From Mycobacterium sp. IS-1496 (lineage in GTDB: Bacteria; Actinomycetota; Actinomycetes; Mycobacteriales; Mycobacteriaceae): a stretch of 58,073 nucleotides of DNA. Numbering within the stretch: the stretch's first letter is position 1; each line of letters begins with the position of its first letter. The DNA is taken from NCBI RefSeq assembly GCF_001499995.1, contig NZ_LQIU01000027.1, positions 1 through 58,073 of the forward strand, written 5' to 3'. This document shows positions 12,627-24,027 of this stretch, in pieces. The position numbers were made by a program, and so were the translations under genes. The notes under the pieces were generated by a model that saw nothing but the letters and a program-made list of their open reading frames with translations, made no database searches and was not told the origin of the DNA.

Positions 12627-13457
12627 ATGCAGGGCTTCGCCGGCAAGGTCGCCGTCGTCACCGGCGCCGGATCGGGTATCGGGCAGGCGCTGGCCGTCGA
12701 GTTGGCCCGCTCCGGGGCCAGCGTCGCGATCAGCGACGTGAACATCGAGGGGCTGGCCGAGACGGAGCGGCGCATCAAGGAGATCGGCGGCCAGGTGAAG
12801 GCCGACCGCCTCGACGTCACCGAGCGCGAGGCGTTCCTGCTCTACGCCGACGAGGTCGCCGAGCACTTCGGCAAGGTCAACCAGATCTACAACAACGCAG
12901 GCATCGCGTTCACCGGCGACATCGAGGTCAGCCAGTTCAAGGACATCGAACGGGTGATGGACGTCGACTTCTGGGGCGTGGTGAACGGCACCAAGGCGTT
13001 CCTGCCCCACCTGATCGCCTCCGGCGACGGACACGTCATCAACGTCTCCAGCGTGTTCGGGTTGTTCGCGGTGCCCGGCCAGGGCGCCTACAACGCGGCC
13101 AAGTTCGCGGTGCGCGGCTTCACCGAGGCGCTGAACCAGGAGATGACGGCGGCCGGGCACCCGGTCAAGGTGACCACCGTCCACCCCGGCGGCATCAAGA
13201 CCGCGATCGCGCGCAACGCCACCGCCGCCGAAGGACTCGACCCGGAGGAACTGGCCAAGCTGTTCGACAAGAAGCTCGCCAACACCAGCCCCGAGACGGC
13301 GGCGCGGGTCATCCTCGAGGGGGTCCGCAAGAACAAGGCGCGGGTGCTGATCGGCAACGACGCCAAGGTGCTCGACGCCGTCATCCGAATCGTCGGGCCG
13401 CACTACCAGCGCCTGTTCTCCTCGGTGACCGGAAAGCTGCTCCCCCGCCCGCACTGA
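12627..13457 (+). CDS. Short-chain dehydrogenase/reductase (Rv1245c-like)
   Basis: 276 aa from ATG 12627, 5 nt after a GAGGAG Shine-Dalgarno; GTG 12621 overlaps that site and is unlikely. A classical SDR: nucleotide-binding TGAGSGIG near residue 12, NNAG for the central strand, catalytic Ser in NVSSVFG (about 141-142) and YNAAK with Tyr 155 and Lys 159. The Asp in SDVN after strand 2 hints at NAD(H) preference. Substrate unknown. A perfect inverted repeat just upstream of its promoter suggests regulated expression. Convergent with lpqZ, 3 bp between the stops. Confidence 0.85.
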   Translation: MQGFAGKVAVVTGAGSGIGQALAVELARSGASVAISDVNIEGLAETERRIKEIGGQVKADRLDVTEREAFLLYADEVAEHFGKVNQIYNNAGIAFTGDIEVSQFKDIERVMDVDFWGVVNGTKAFLPHLIASGDGHVINVSSVFGLFAVPGQGAYNAAKFAVRGFTEALNQEMTAAGHPVKVTTVHPGGIKTAIARNATAAEGLDPEELAKLFDKKLANTSPETAARVILEGVRKNKARVLIGNDAKVLDAVIRIVGPHYQRLFSSVTGKLLPRPH

Positions 13458-13460
13458 CCG

Positions 13461-14291
13461 TCAGTCGCGCAGCGGGTGCTCCGCCAGCCATTCGCCGGCG
13501 ACGACCGCCGGGTCGTCGCCGTCGCGGACACGGGCGCGCATCTCGGCCAGCGCCGCGGTGTCCAGCACACCCGCGACCTCGTTGAGCGCGAGCACCTGCG
13601 ATTCGCCGAGGGTGTTGCGGCGGTACAGCGGCACGACGTTCTCGGCGCGCACCAGCGAGGTGCTGTCGGCGAGTACCACCAGGTCCGACGGGATGCCCGG
13701 CGTCGCGGTCGTCGTCCACGCGGCGTCGACCTCACCGGCCTTCACGGCGTCGAACAGCGATGCGGTGTCACCGAATTCGCGCGGCGCGGGGAGTCTGCAG
13801 GTGCCGATCGCCGCCGGGGTGCGCGCCCCGCGGACCCGGCCCGGCCGGACGTCGCCGCACCGGCGCACCACCGCCGAGAGATCCTGGCCGCCCAGTTCGG
13901 CGACCGTGTCCTCGGTGACGGCGAGGGCCGGCTTGTCCTCGGCCGCGGTGGTGTAGTCGCCGGCCGCGACACCCTCGGGCAGCGCCGAGACCATGTCGCG
14001 GTACACCTGTTCGTCCGCGCGCGCGGTCGCGTCGGGCTGGAACCGGTTCAGCAGGCGGCCGGTCAGCCCCGGCACCACCGCGACGTCACCGGCATCGAGG
14101 GCGGTCAGCGGGTCGGCGGTCGGCTCCACCCGGGTGCCGGTGCCGTAGTGGCGCAGGGCAGCGGCATAAAGATGGGCGGTCACCAGCGACGCGTCGTCCT
14201 CGGCGGATCCGATCGTCAGCGACGGCCCGGTCTGCGGTCCCCCGCACGCGGTCACCAGGACCGCGCACAGGGCGATCAGCAGACGGCGCAC
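13461..14291 (-). CDS. lpqZ: Osmoprotectant/glycine-betaine-type substrate-binding lipoprotein
   Basis: 276 aa from GTG 14291; a longer frame would begin inside the upstream malic enzyme gene. The N-terminus RRLLIALCAVLVTACGG is a lipoprotein signal with lipobox VTAC, so the product is membrane-anchored outside the cell. The remainder has the OpuAC/ProX-like pattern (PSLTIGSAEDDASLVTAHLYA, VVPGLTGRLLNRF, VLADSTSLVRAENVVPLYR). No permease or ATPase gene is adjacent, as for lpqZ (Rv1244) elsewhere. It starts 13 bp after mez on the same strand and is probably cotranscribed with it. Confidence 0.8.
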   Translation of the reverse strand: MRRLLIALCAVLVTACGGPQTGPSLTIGSAEDDASLVTAHLYAAALRHYGTGTRVEPTADPLTALDAGDVAVVPGLTGRLLNRFQPDATARADEQVYRDMVSALPEGVAAGDYTTAAEDKPALAVTEDTVAELGGQDLSAVVRRCGDVRPGRVRGARTPAAIGTCRLPAPREFGDTASLFDAVKAGEVDAAWTTTATPGIPSDLVVLADSTSLVRAENVVPLYRRNTLGESQVLALNEVAGVLDTAALAEMRARVRDGDDPAVVAGEWLAEHPLRD

Positions 14292-14304
14292 GGTGTGGTG
14301 CGGC

Positions 14305-15510
<1,206 letters not shown>

Positions 15511-15516
15511 GAGTGA

Positions 15517-15522
15517 ACACTA
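15517..15522 (-). promoter_or_regulatory. Putative -10 (TAGTGT) of leaderless mez
   Basis: The hexamer fits TANNNT and stops 6 bp before GTG 15510. Confidence 0.45.
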
Positions 15523-15589
15523 TCGGACCCTCAGTTCTCACCGGCCATGCTCACCCCTCGGTGAGGTCCTGGCGGGCGGGTCGGGCGCG

Positions 15590-15595
15590 TACCAT
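15590..15595 (+). promoter_or_regulatory. Putative -10 (TACCAT) of leaderless corA
   Basis: TANNNT hexamer 6 bp before ATG 15602, with no Shine-Dalgarno between. Confidence 0.5.
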
Positions 15596-15601
15596 TCCCG
15601 G

Positions 15602-16633
15602 ATGCCGTCTTCCCACGTCTCGGTGGCCCGGGCGGTCGTCGACTGCGCGGTGTACTGCGACGGCGAGCGCCTGCCGGGCACGTTCACCCACGCCTCCGCG
15701 CTGGAGCGCGCGCACGACCTGGCGCACCAGGGCCGCACCGCGTTCGTGTGGATCGGTCTGCACGAACCCGATGAGCCCCAGATGCAGACGGTCGCCGACG
15801 TGTTCGGGCTGCACGAACTCGCCGTCGAGGACGCCGTGCACGCCCACCAGCGTCCGAAGGTCGAACGCTACGACGACACGTTGTTCCTGGTGCTCAAGAC
15901 CGTGAAGTACATCGAGCACGATTCGATGGCGAAGGTCCGCGAGATCGTCGAGACCGGCGAGATCATGATGTTCGTCGGCCGCGACTTCGTCGTCACCGTC
16001 CGCCACGGCGACCACAGCGGGCTGACCGGTGTCCGCCGCCGCCTCGAGGACTCCCCGGCGAGCCTGTCACTGGGGCCGTACGCGGTGATGCACGCGATCG
16101 CCGACCAGGTGGTCGACAGTTACCTCGAGGTCACCGAGATGGTGGAGACCGACATGGACGCGATGGAGGAGGAGATCTTCTCGCCGCGGTCGCGCACCAA
16201 TATCGAGAACATCTACCTCCTGAAGCGGGAGGTGGTGGAACTGCGCCGGGCCGTCGCGCCGCTCACGCCGGCACTGCAGCGGATCACCGATCTCGAGGAC
16301 CTGATCTCGATCGAGGTGCGGCGCTACCTCAGCGACGTCCTCGACCACAACATCCGCGCCTCCGACCGGATCGGCAGCTACGACGACATGCTCAGCTCGC
16401 TGGTGCAGGCCGCGCTCGGCAAGGTCGCGATGCAGCAGAACGTCGACATGCGCAAGATCTCGGCGTGGGTGGCGATCGCCGCGGTTCCCACCGCGATGGC
16501 CGGGGTCTACGGGATGAACTTCGACCACATGCCCGAACTGCATTGGCAGTGGGGCTATCCCGCGGTGCTGCTGGTCATGGTGACGGTGTGCGCGCTGCTG
16601 TACCGCACCTTCCGCCACAACGACTGGCTCTAG
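15602..16633 (+). CDS. corA: CorA-type magnesium/cobalt channel
   Basis: 343 aa from ATG 15602. A large cytoplasmic domain (WIGLHEPDEPQMQTVADVFGLHELAVEDAVHAHQRPKVE is characteristic; quoted piecewise: WIGLHEPDE, LHELAVEDAVHAHQRPK) and long helices precede two C-terminal membrane helices. The signature YGMNF at about 303-307 sits at the pore mouth, and the tail is basic (YRTFRHNDWL). CorA forms pentameric Mg2+ channels in the plasma membrane. The frame opens farther upstream, but the promoter-like hexamer and homology set the start. The stop codon overlaps that of the convergent SUFU gene (shared CTAG at 16630-16633). Confidence 0.92.
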   Translation: MPSSHVSVARAVVDCAVYCDGERLPGTFTHASALERAHDLAHQGRTAFVWIGLHEPDEPQMQTVADVFGLHELAVEDAVHAHQRPKVERYDDTLFLVLKTVKYIEHDSMAKVREIVETGEIMMFVGRDFVVTVRHGDHSGLTGVRRRLEDSPASLSLGPYAVMHAIADQVVDSYLEVTEMVETDMDAMEEEIFSPRSRTNIENIYLLKREVVELRRAVAPLTPALQRITDLEDLISIEVRRYLSDVLDHNIRASDRIGSYDDMLSSLVQAALGKVAMQQNVDMRKISAWVAIAAVPTAMAGVYGMNFDHMPELHWQWGYPAVLLVMVTVCALLYRTFRHNDWL

Positions 16634-17223
16634 CTCGGGCTGGCCGCCCTACGGTCGGGATCCAGCACGTCTACCCCGTCTGTCGTCCACGCCTCCCGCA
16701 TCGCGTCGGCACCCTTGAGGCGCACCCACGCGGCCTCCGTCGGGGTGATCGGGGTGGCCGAGAAGACCGTCACCGCCGGCATCGGGCCGGGTAGCGGGAT
16801 GTCCTCGATTTCGCTGCGCCCCAACAGGAATGCGGTGAACGGGGAGGGTTCCCACAGCGGTGTCTCGAGGTCGATCAACGCGTCGGCCTCGAGCACCAGA
16901 CCTTCGACGGCGGGTGCGGCGGCCAACACCGCCAGCGAGCGGGACAACCCCTTGGGCGTCGGACCCCGAAGGGCGACAACGACTTCGGCGCGCGGTCCGT
17001 GGACCGGATCGGTCACCAGTTCGGTCGGGTCGAACATCGGATGCCGCGAACACCCCAGCGAGACGTAGTGTGCGACGCCGTCGTCGTCCGGCCCGAACCG
17101 CAGCACCTCGATCCGCTCGGTGCCCAGAAAGGTCACGCTGGCGGAGGCGGGTTCGCTCGTGATGCCGACCCGCCGGAAGTGCTCGCCCAGGTGGGCGCGC
17201 ACCGCGCTCAGGACATCGGTCAC
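16630..17223 (-). CDS. Suppressor-of-fused (SUFU)-domain protein
   Basis: 197 aa from GTG 17223, overlapping the sugC stop by 3 bp (GTGA), so translation is probably coupled. The sequence shows the bacterial SUFU-like pattern: an N-terminal amphipathic region (VRAHLGEHF), YVSLGCSRHPMFDP, RAEVVVALRGP, LIDLETPLWEPSPFTAFLL and VTVFSATPITPTEAAWVRLKG. Bacterial SUFU-domain proteins are often immunity-like or adaptor proteins, and none has an established role in sugar transport. Position at the 3' end of the trehalose operon suggests coexpression with the transporter. Function unknown. Confidence 0.7.
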   Translation of the reverse strand: MTDVLSAVRAHLGEHFRRVGITSEPASASVTFLGTERIEVLRFGPDDDGVAHYVSLGCSRHPMFDPTELVTDPVHGPRAEVVVALRGPTPKGLSRSLAVLAAAPAVEGLVLEADALIDLETPLWEPSPFTAFLLGRSEIEDIPLPGPMPAVTVFSATPITPTEAAWVRLKGADAMREAWTTDGVDVLDPDRRAASPS

Positions 17224-18437
17224 TCTTCGGGCTTGGCCGGTTCCACGATCGTCGGCGCCTCCGTGGACCGCTCGTCGGGGATCGTCAGGTTCTCCCCCGA
17301 ATCGCCGTCGAAGATCACCAGCTTCGAGGTGTCGAGCGCGAGTTCGATGGTGGCGCCCTGGCGGACCGGGGACTCGGTGGACACCCGCGCCACGAACTCG
17401 TTCTCGCCCTGGCCGGATTCGACGGCGAGCTGGGCCAGCTGGTCGGACTGCGCGCCGGCGCCCTCCGTGCGGAAGTGCACGTACTTCTCCGCCCCCAGCG
17501 ATTCCACGATGTCGGCGGTGACCTCGAACGTCAGCGCGCGGATACGGGCGTAGCCGTCGAGCACCGAGGAGTCTTCGAGGTGTTCGGGGCGGACACCGAC
17601 GATGATGTTCTTCGGCTTACCGCGCCGGTTGATCAGGTCGTGCGCCTCCTGGGTCAGCGTCACCTCGCCGAAGGGCAGCCGCACCCCCACGTCGGTCAGC
17701 GACGCCGGGAAGAAGTTCATCGCGGGTGAGCCGATGAAGCCGGCGACGAACAGGTTCGCCGGGCGGTTGTAGAGCTCCTCGGGCGAGCCGATCTGCTGCG
17801 CGACGCCCGACAGCATGACCACGACACGGTCGCCGAGCGTCATCGCCTCGGTCTGGTCGTGGGTGACGTAGACGGTGGTGGTGCCCAGCCGGTTCTGCAA
17901 CCGCGAGATCTCCGAACGCATCTGCACACGCAGTTTCGCGTCGAGGTTGCTCAGCGGCTCGTCCATCAGGAACGCCTTGGGGTTGCGCACGATCGCGCGT
18001 CCCATCGCCACCCGCTGGCGCTGCCCACCGGAGAGCTGACCGGGTTTGCGGTCCAGCAGTTCGGTCAGGTCGAGGATCTTCGCGGTCTCCTCGACCTTGG
18101 CGTTGATCTCCTCTTTCTTGACCTTGGCCAGCGTCAGCGGAAACCCGATGTTCTGCCGCACGCTCATGTGCGGGTACAGCGCGTAGGACTGGAACACCAT
18201 CGCGATGTCGCGGTCCTTGGGCGCCTTGTCGTTGACCCGCTGCCCGCCGATACGCAGTTCACCCGAGGAGATGTCCTCCAGCCCGGCGATCATGTTGAGC
18301 GTCGTCGACTTCCCGCACCCGGACGGTCCGACCAGGATGATGAACTCGCCGTCGGCGATGGTGATCGACAGATCCTTCACCGCCGTCGCGCCGTTCGGAT
18401 AACTCTTGGTCACCTTGTCCAAGACGATTTCGGCCAT
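17220..18437 (-). CDS. sugC: Trehalose ABC transporter ATPase (MalK/UgpC type)
   Basis: 405 aa; the ATPase of the LpqY-SugABC importer that recycles trehalose released during mycolic acid transfer. Walker A GPSGCGKST at 37-45, Q-loop in VFQSYALYPHMSV, signature LSGGQRQRVAMGRA, Walker B FLMDEPLSNLDAKLR, H-loop TVYVTHDQTEA. The C-terminal ~165 residues form the MalK-type regulatory OB fold (NIIVGVRPEHLE), ending in an acidic tail. It follows sugB by 4 bp and overlaps the SUFU gene. Confidence 0.95.
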   Translation of the reverse strand: MAEIVLDKVTKSYPNGATAVKDLSITIADGEFIILVGPSGCGKSTTLNMIAGLEDISSGELRIGGQRVNDKAPKDRDIAMVFQSYALYPHMSVRQNIGFPLTLAKVKKEEINAKVEETAKILDLTELLDRKPGQLSGGQRQRVAMGRAIVRNPKAFLMDEPLSNLDAKLRVQMRSEISRLQNRLGTTTVYVTHDQTEAMTLGDRVVVMLSGVAQQIGSPEELYNRPANLFVAGFIGSPAMNFFPASLTDVGVRLPFGEVTLTQEAHDLINRRGKPKNIIVGVRPEHLEDSSVLDGYARIRALTFEVTADIVESLGAEKYVHFRTEGAGAQSDQLAQLAVESGQGENEFVARVSTESPVRQGATIELALDTSKLVIFDGDSGENLTIPDERSTEAPTIVEPAKPEE

Positions 18438-18441
18438 CGCG

Positions 18442-19278
18442 CTACCCCTTCACCGCACCGGACGTCAACCCGGCGACGATTCGTCGCTGGAAGATGAGAA
18501 CAAAGACAATGATCGGGATCGTGATCACCATCGCGCCCGCCGCGATCGACCCGGTCGGCTCCTCGAACTGGGAACTGCCCGTGAAGTTCGCGATCGCCAC
18601 CGGCGCCGTGATGGCCCGCTGCGTGGCCGTCAGCGACAGCGCGAGTAGCAGGTCGTTCCACGCGAAGATGAACACCAATATCGCGGCGGTGACGATGCCG
18701 GGCGCCGCGAGCGGGGCGATCACCTTCCGGAACGCCTGCGCCGGTGTGGCACCGTCCATCTTCGCGGCCTTCTCCAGATCCCAGGGGATCTCGCGGAAGA
18801 ACGCCGACAGCGTGTAGATCGCCAGCGGCAGCGCGAACGTGATGTACGGGATGATCAGGCCCGGCCACGTGTCGAACAGGCCGAGTGAGCGCTCGATGTT
18901 GAACAGCGGTGTGACCAAGGAGATCTGGGGGAACATCGCGATCAGCAGCGCGACACCGACGAGCAGCTTCTTCCCGGGGAACGCCAGCCGCGCCACCGCA
19001 TAGGCGGCCATCCCGCCGACCAGCACCGCGATGACGGTGGTGATCAGGCCGATGCCGATCGAGTTGAACAACGCCGAACTGAACGCGTCGCCGTTGAAGA
19101 TGCCCTTGTAGTTGGCGAACGTGATCTCCGTCGGGATCAGCTTGCCGTCCTTGACACTCGAGGTCGGCTTCAGCGACAGGCTCAGGATCCACAGCACCGG
19201 GAACAGCGCGTAGAGCACGACGAGGACGTTGACGACGGCCCATCCCGTCGCCCGCCCGGCAGTCACCCGCTCGTTCAT
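18442..19278 (-). CDS. sugB: Trehalose ABC transporter permease
   Basis: 278 aa, six predicted membrane helices beginning with [20 protein letters not shown]. The cytoplasmic EAA loop for SugC contact reads [26 protein letters not shown] (shown here in part: [13 protein letters not shown]), as in MalG-type permeases. It pairs with SugA to form the translocation path. It begins immediately after the sugA stop and is followed by sugC after 4 bp, so the genes form one operon. Confidence 0.95.
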   Translation of the reverse strand: MNERVTAGRATGWAVVNVLVVLYALFPVLWILSLSLKPTSSVKDGKLIPTEITFANYKGIFNGDAFSSALFNSIGIGLITTVIAVLVGGMAAYAVARLAFPGKKLLVGVALLIAMFPQISLVTPLFNIERSLGLFDTWPGLIIPYITFALPLAIYTLSAFFREIPWDLEKAAKMDGATPAQAFRKVIAPLAAPGIVTAAILVFIFAWNDLLLALSLTATQRAITAPVAIANFTGSSQFEEPTGSIAAGAMVITIPIIVFVLIFQRRIVAGLTSGAVKG

Positions 19279-21635
<2,357 letters not shown>

Positions 21636-21679
21636 TCAGCCGCTCCGAGCGGCCCCGGCGGGGAACTTCCCGCGCGCAA

Positions 21680-21709
21680 ACCGTAGAGGGAGACGCGCGT
21701 GATGTGCAA
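21680..21709 (-). promoter_or_regulatory. Putative promoter of lpqY-sugABC
   Basis: On the minus strand TTGCAC (21709-21704), 18 bp, then TACGGT (21685-21680) is a good -35/-10 pair. The transcript would carry a ~60-nt leader with a GCCGCT-CGG-AGCGGC hairpin (21639-21653). GGGAACTTCCC (21662-21672), an odd palindrome, covers the expected start site. Confidence 0.5.
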
Positions 21710-21789
21710 CACTTCGGCGGGTCGGGCGGTGGATTCGCCCCCGATCGTGACCTGGTCGTGTCATCCGCGCCGCGGATGCGTCGCCCACC

Positions 21790-22317
21790 TCAGATCGTCA
21801 AGCGCGCCAGCAGATCCCGGCCCTGTTCGGCGTTCTTCGGATCGCACAGCACGTCGTAGCGGCCGGCGACCAGCTGCATGGTCGAGCTGAAATCCCTTGT
21901 GCCGCGGGCCATCGCGTACGGGATCGCGGATGTGATGAGACCGAAGAACACACCCGCGATCAGGCCCGTGAGCAGTGCGCTCCACGGGTTCGGGCTGAAG
22001 AACCCCAGGATCAGGCCGATGAACAGACCCAGCCACGCACCGGTCAGCACCCCGCCGCCGAGGACCTTCGGCCAGGACAGCCGGCCGGTCACGCGTTCCA
22101 CCTGCATCAGATCGACCCCGACGATGGTCACCTGCTGTACGGGGAACTGCTGATCCGAGAGGTAGTCGACCGCGCGCTGCGCCTCCGCATAGGTCGCGTA
22201 GGACCCGACCGGCCACCCCTTGGGCGGGGTGGGCAGCGCGGCGGGCACCCCACGCGCGCCTGCCGGTGAGGTGGGTGGCGCGCCCGGTGTCGGCCCGGAT
22301 TGGAAAGGACTCGTCAT
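21790..22317 (-). CDS. General-stress-protein-17M-like membrane protein (Rv1234-like)
   Basis: 175 aa. After a Pro/Gly/Ala-rich 45-residue start comes the GSP17M/YflT-type domain (GSYATYAEAQRAVDYLSD, QVTIVGVDL, VERVTGR). Two Gly-rich hydrophobic helices follow (GGGVLTGAWLGLFIGLILG and LTGLIAGVFFGLITSAI), which should span the membrane. AGGAG lies 11 nt before ATG 22317. Its position beside lpqY matches Rv1234 in M. tuberculosis. Function unknown; the domain is stress-induced in Bacillus. Confidence 0.78.
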   Translation of the reverse strand: MTSPFQSGPTPGAPPTSPAGARGVPAALPTPPKGWPVGSYATYAEAQRAVDYLSDQQFPVQQVTIVGVDLMQVERVTGRLSWPKVLGGGVLTGAWLGLFIGLILGFFSPNPWSALLTGLIAGVFFGLITSAIPYAMARGTRDFSSTMQLVAGRYDVLCDPKNAEQGRDLLARLTI

Positions 22318-22409
22318 CGCTCGTCATTCTCCTCTAGGACGCCGGATTCGGCAGCGGGTTCTCACCAGATCAACGTCTCAGAGGCCCGATTCGTGCCCAC
22401 CCGGTGCGC

Positions 22410-22415
22410 TAGGTT
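22410..22415 (+). promoter_or_regulatory. Putative -10 (TAGGTT) of the DUF4190 gene
   Basis: TANNNT hexamer 6 bp before ATG 22422; leaderless arrangement. Confidence 0.5.
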
Positions 22416-22421
22416 GAGATC

Positions 22422-23015
22422 ATGACGACCCCGGACCGCGACCCCGAGACCTCGTCAGCGGCCGAACCCGGCCCCAGCGGCGCCGAACCGCCCGCCGGCG
22501 GCTACGAAACACCCGCCTACGGCGAGCAACCCGGCTATCCGCCGCCGCCCGCATTCGAGCAACCCGGCTACCAGCCCGGGTATGAACAGCCCGGCTACCA
22601 GCAGCCCGGTTATCCGCAGCCGGACTTCCAGCAGCCCGGATACCAGCCGCCCGGGTACCAGCAGCCGGGGTATCCGCCTCCGCCGCCCGGGTACCAGCCC
22701 TACGGCGGGTACGGCGCCCCGTTCGACACGCCCGCCGGCTATCCCCCGCCGCCGCCCGGATACCCGTCCTACGCCGGCGGATACGGTGCGGGCCAGAAGA
22801 CCAACTCGCTGGCGATCTGGTCGCTGGTGGCCTCGCTGATCGGCTTCGTGTGCTGCATCGGCTCCGTGGCCGGCATCGCGCTCGGCCTGGTGTCGCTCAA
22901 CCAGATCAAGCAGAACCAGGAAGAGGGTCAGGGCCTGGCCATCGCCGGGATCGCCGTCGGAGCGGTGTCGCTGCTCGCCGGGCTCCTCATGGCCGTCGTC
23001 CTCATGAACCCCTGA
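22422..23015 (+). CDS. DUF4190 membrane protein with QPGY-repeat N-terminus
   Basis: 197 aa. Residues 1-125 are disordered and cytoplasmic, with about eight tandem QPGY/PPGY units (EQPGYQPGYEQPGYQQPGY) and PPPPPGY blocks. The C-terminal domain is DUF4190: TNSLAIWSLVASLIGFVCCI, IALGLVSLNQIKQ and GLAIAGIAVGAVSLLAGLL, giving two membrane helices. The arrangement resembles Rv1233c. Pro/Tyr/Gly repeats occur in mycobacterial division and polarity proteins, but no function is known here. Confidence 0.8.
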   Translation: MTTPDRDPETSSAAEPGPSGAEPPAGGYETPAYGEQPGYPPPPAFEQPGYQPGYEQPGYQQPGYPQPDFQQPGYQPPGYQQPGYPPPPPGYQPYGGYGAPFDTPAGYPPPPPGYPSYAGGYGAGQKTNSLAIWSLVASLIGFVCCIGSVAGIALGLVSLNQIKQNQEEGQGLAIAGIAVGAVSLLAGLLMAVVLMNP

Positions 23016-24002
23016 CTAGCGGTCGGGCGGGCGGAACGGTTCGCCCTGGCGCGTCATCCCGGCGGCCCGCCCCTTGGCCGCGATCACCAGCGCCATCTTG
23101 CGGCTGGCCTCGTCGATCATCTCGTCGCCCAGCATCACCGCGCCGCGGGCGCCGCCGGCGCCGGACGTATGCCACTCGTAGGCTTCGAGGATCAACTCCG
23201 CGTGGTCGTAGTCCTGCTGGCGCGGGCTGAAGATCTCGTTGCCCGCGGTGATCTGGTCCGGGTGCAGCACCCACTTGCCGTCGAATCCCAGCGCCGCCGA
23301 CCGGCCCGCCACCCGGCGGAACGCCTCGACGTCGCGCACCTTGAGGAACGGTCCGTCGATGGCGTGGATCCCGTGAGTGCGGGCGGCGATGAGGATGCGC
23401 ATGAAGATGTGGTGGTAGGCGTCGCCGACGTCGTAGCCCTCGGGTTGTTCGCCGACGACCAGCGTGCGCATGTTGAGGCTCGCCATCAGATCCGCGGGGC
23501 CGAGCACCAGCGCCTGCATCCGCGGCCCCGCGGCGATCGCGTCGATGTTGGTCAGCCCCTCGGCGTTCTCGATCTGCGCCTCGATGCCGATGCGCCCGAC
23601 GGGCAGCCCGTGCGTCGTCTCCAACTGGCCGAGCAGCAGATCCAACGCGTGGATGTGGGAGACGTCGGTGACCTTGGGCAACACGATGAGGTCGAGGTGC
23701 ACACCGGCGGTCGACACCACCTCGATGACGTCGGCGTAGGTCCACGGCGTCGTCCAGTCGTTGACCCGCACGCCGCGTAACTGTCCGCCCCAACCGGATT
23801 CGGCCAGCGCCACCGCGACACGGGTGCGCGCTTCGGCCTTCGCCTCCGGTGCGACGGCGTCCTCGAGGTCGAGGAACACCTCGTCGGCAGGCAACCCCTT
23901 GGCCTTGTCGATCATCTTCGCGCTGCTGCCCGGCACCGAGAGGCACGTCCGGCGCGGCCGGGCGGATTCGTCGGGTTCGCGGGGTCGAATCGCGTGGTTC
24001 AC
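23016..24002 (-). CDS. HpcH/HpaI aldolase-family CoA-ester lyase (CitE-like)
   Basis: About 328 aa from GTG 24002; an in-frame ATG at 24029 would add nine residues but overlaps the ATG of the divergent gene. CitE-like TIM barrel: LSVPGSSAKMIDKAKGLPADEVFLDLEDAV (in part: VFLDLEDAVAPEAK), VLPKVTDV, IEAQIENAEGL and GRSAALGFDGKWVLHPDQI. Such enzymes cleave or form (methyl)malyl-CoA or citramalyl-CoA; the exact substrate is not deducible. A nearby malic enzyme and Kgd give loose metabolic context only. Confidence 0.8.
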   Translation of the reverse strand: MNHAIRPREPDESARPRRTCLSVPGSSAKMIDKAKGLPADEVFLDLEDAVAPEAKAEARTRVAVALAESGWGGQLRGVRVNDWTTPWTYADVIEVVSTAGVHLDLIVLPKVTDVSHIHALDLLLGQLETTHGLPVGRIGIEAQIENAEGLTNIDAIAAGPRMQALVLGPADLMASLNMRTLVVGEQPEGYDVGDAYHHIFMRILIAARTHGIHAIDGPFLKVRDVEAFRRVAGRSAALGFDGKWVLHPDQITAGNEIFSPRQQDYDHAELILEAYEWHTSGAGGARGAVMLGDEMIDEASRKMALVIAAKGRAAGMTRQGEPFRPPDR

Positions 24003-24014
24003 GGCTCTACTCTC

Positions 24015-24020
24015 TACCCT
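24015..24020 (+). promoter_or_regulatory. Putative -10 (TACCCT) of the MgtE-like gene
   Basis: TANNNT hexamer 7 bp before ATG 24028, leaderless spacing. It lies between the two candidate starts of the divergent lyase gene. Confidence 0.45.
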
Positions 24021-24027
24021 TTGAGTC

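Noticed and set aside
22490..22800. Tandem DNA repeats in the DUF4190 gene as a separate repeat element
   Set aside because: The repeats keep frame and encode QPGY units, so they are a protein feature.
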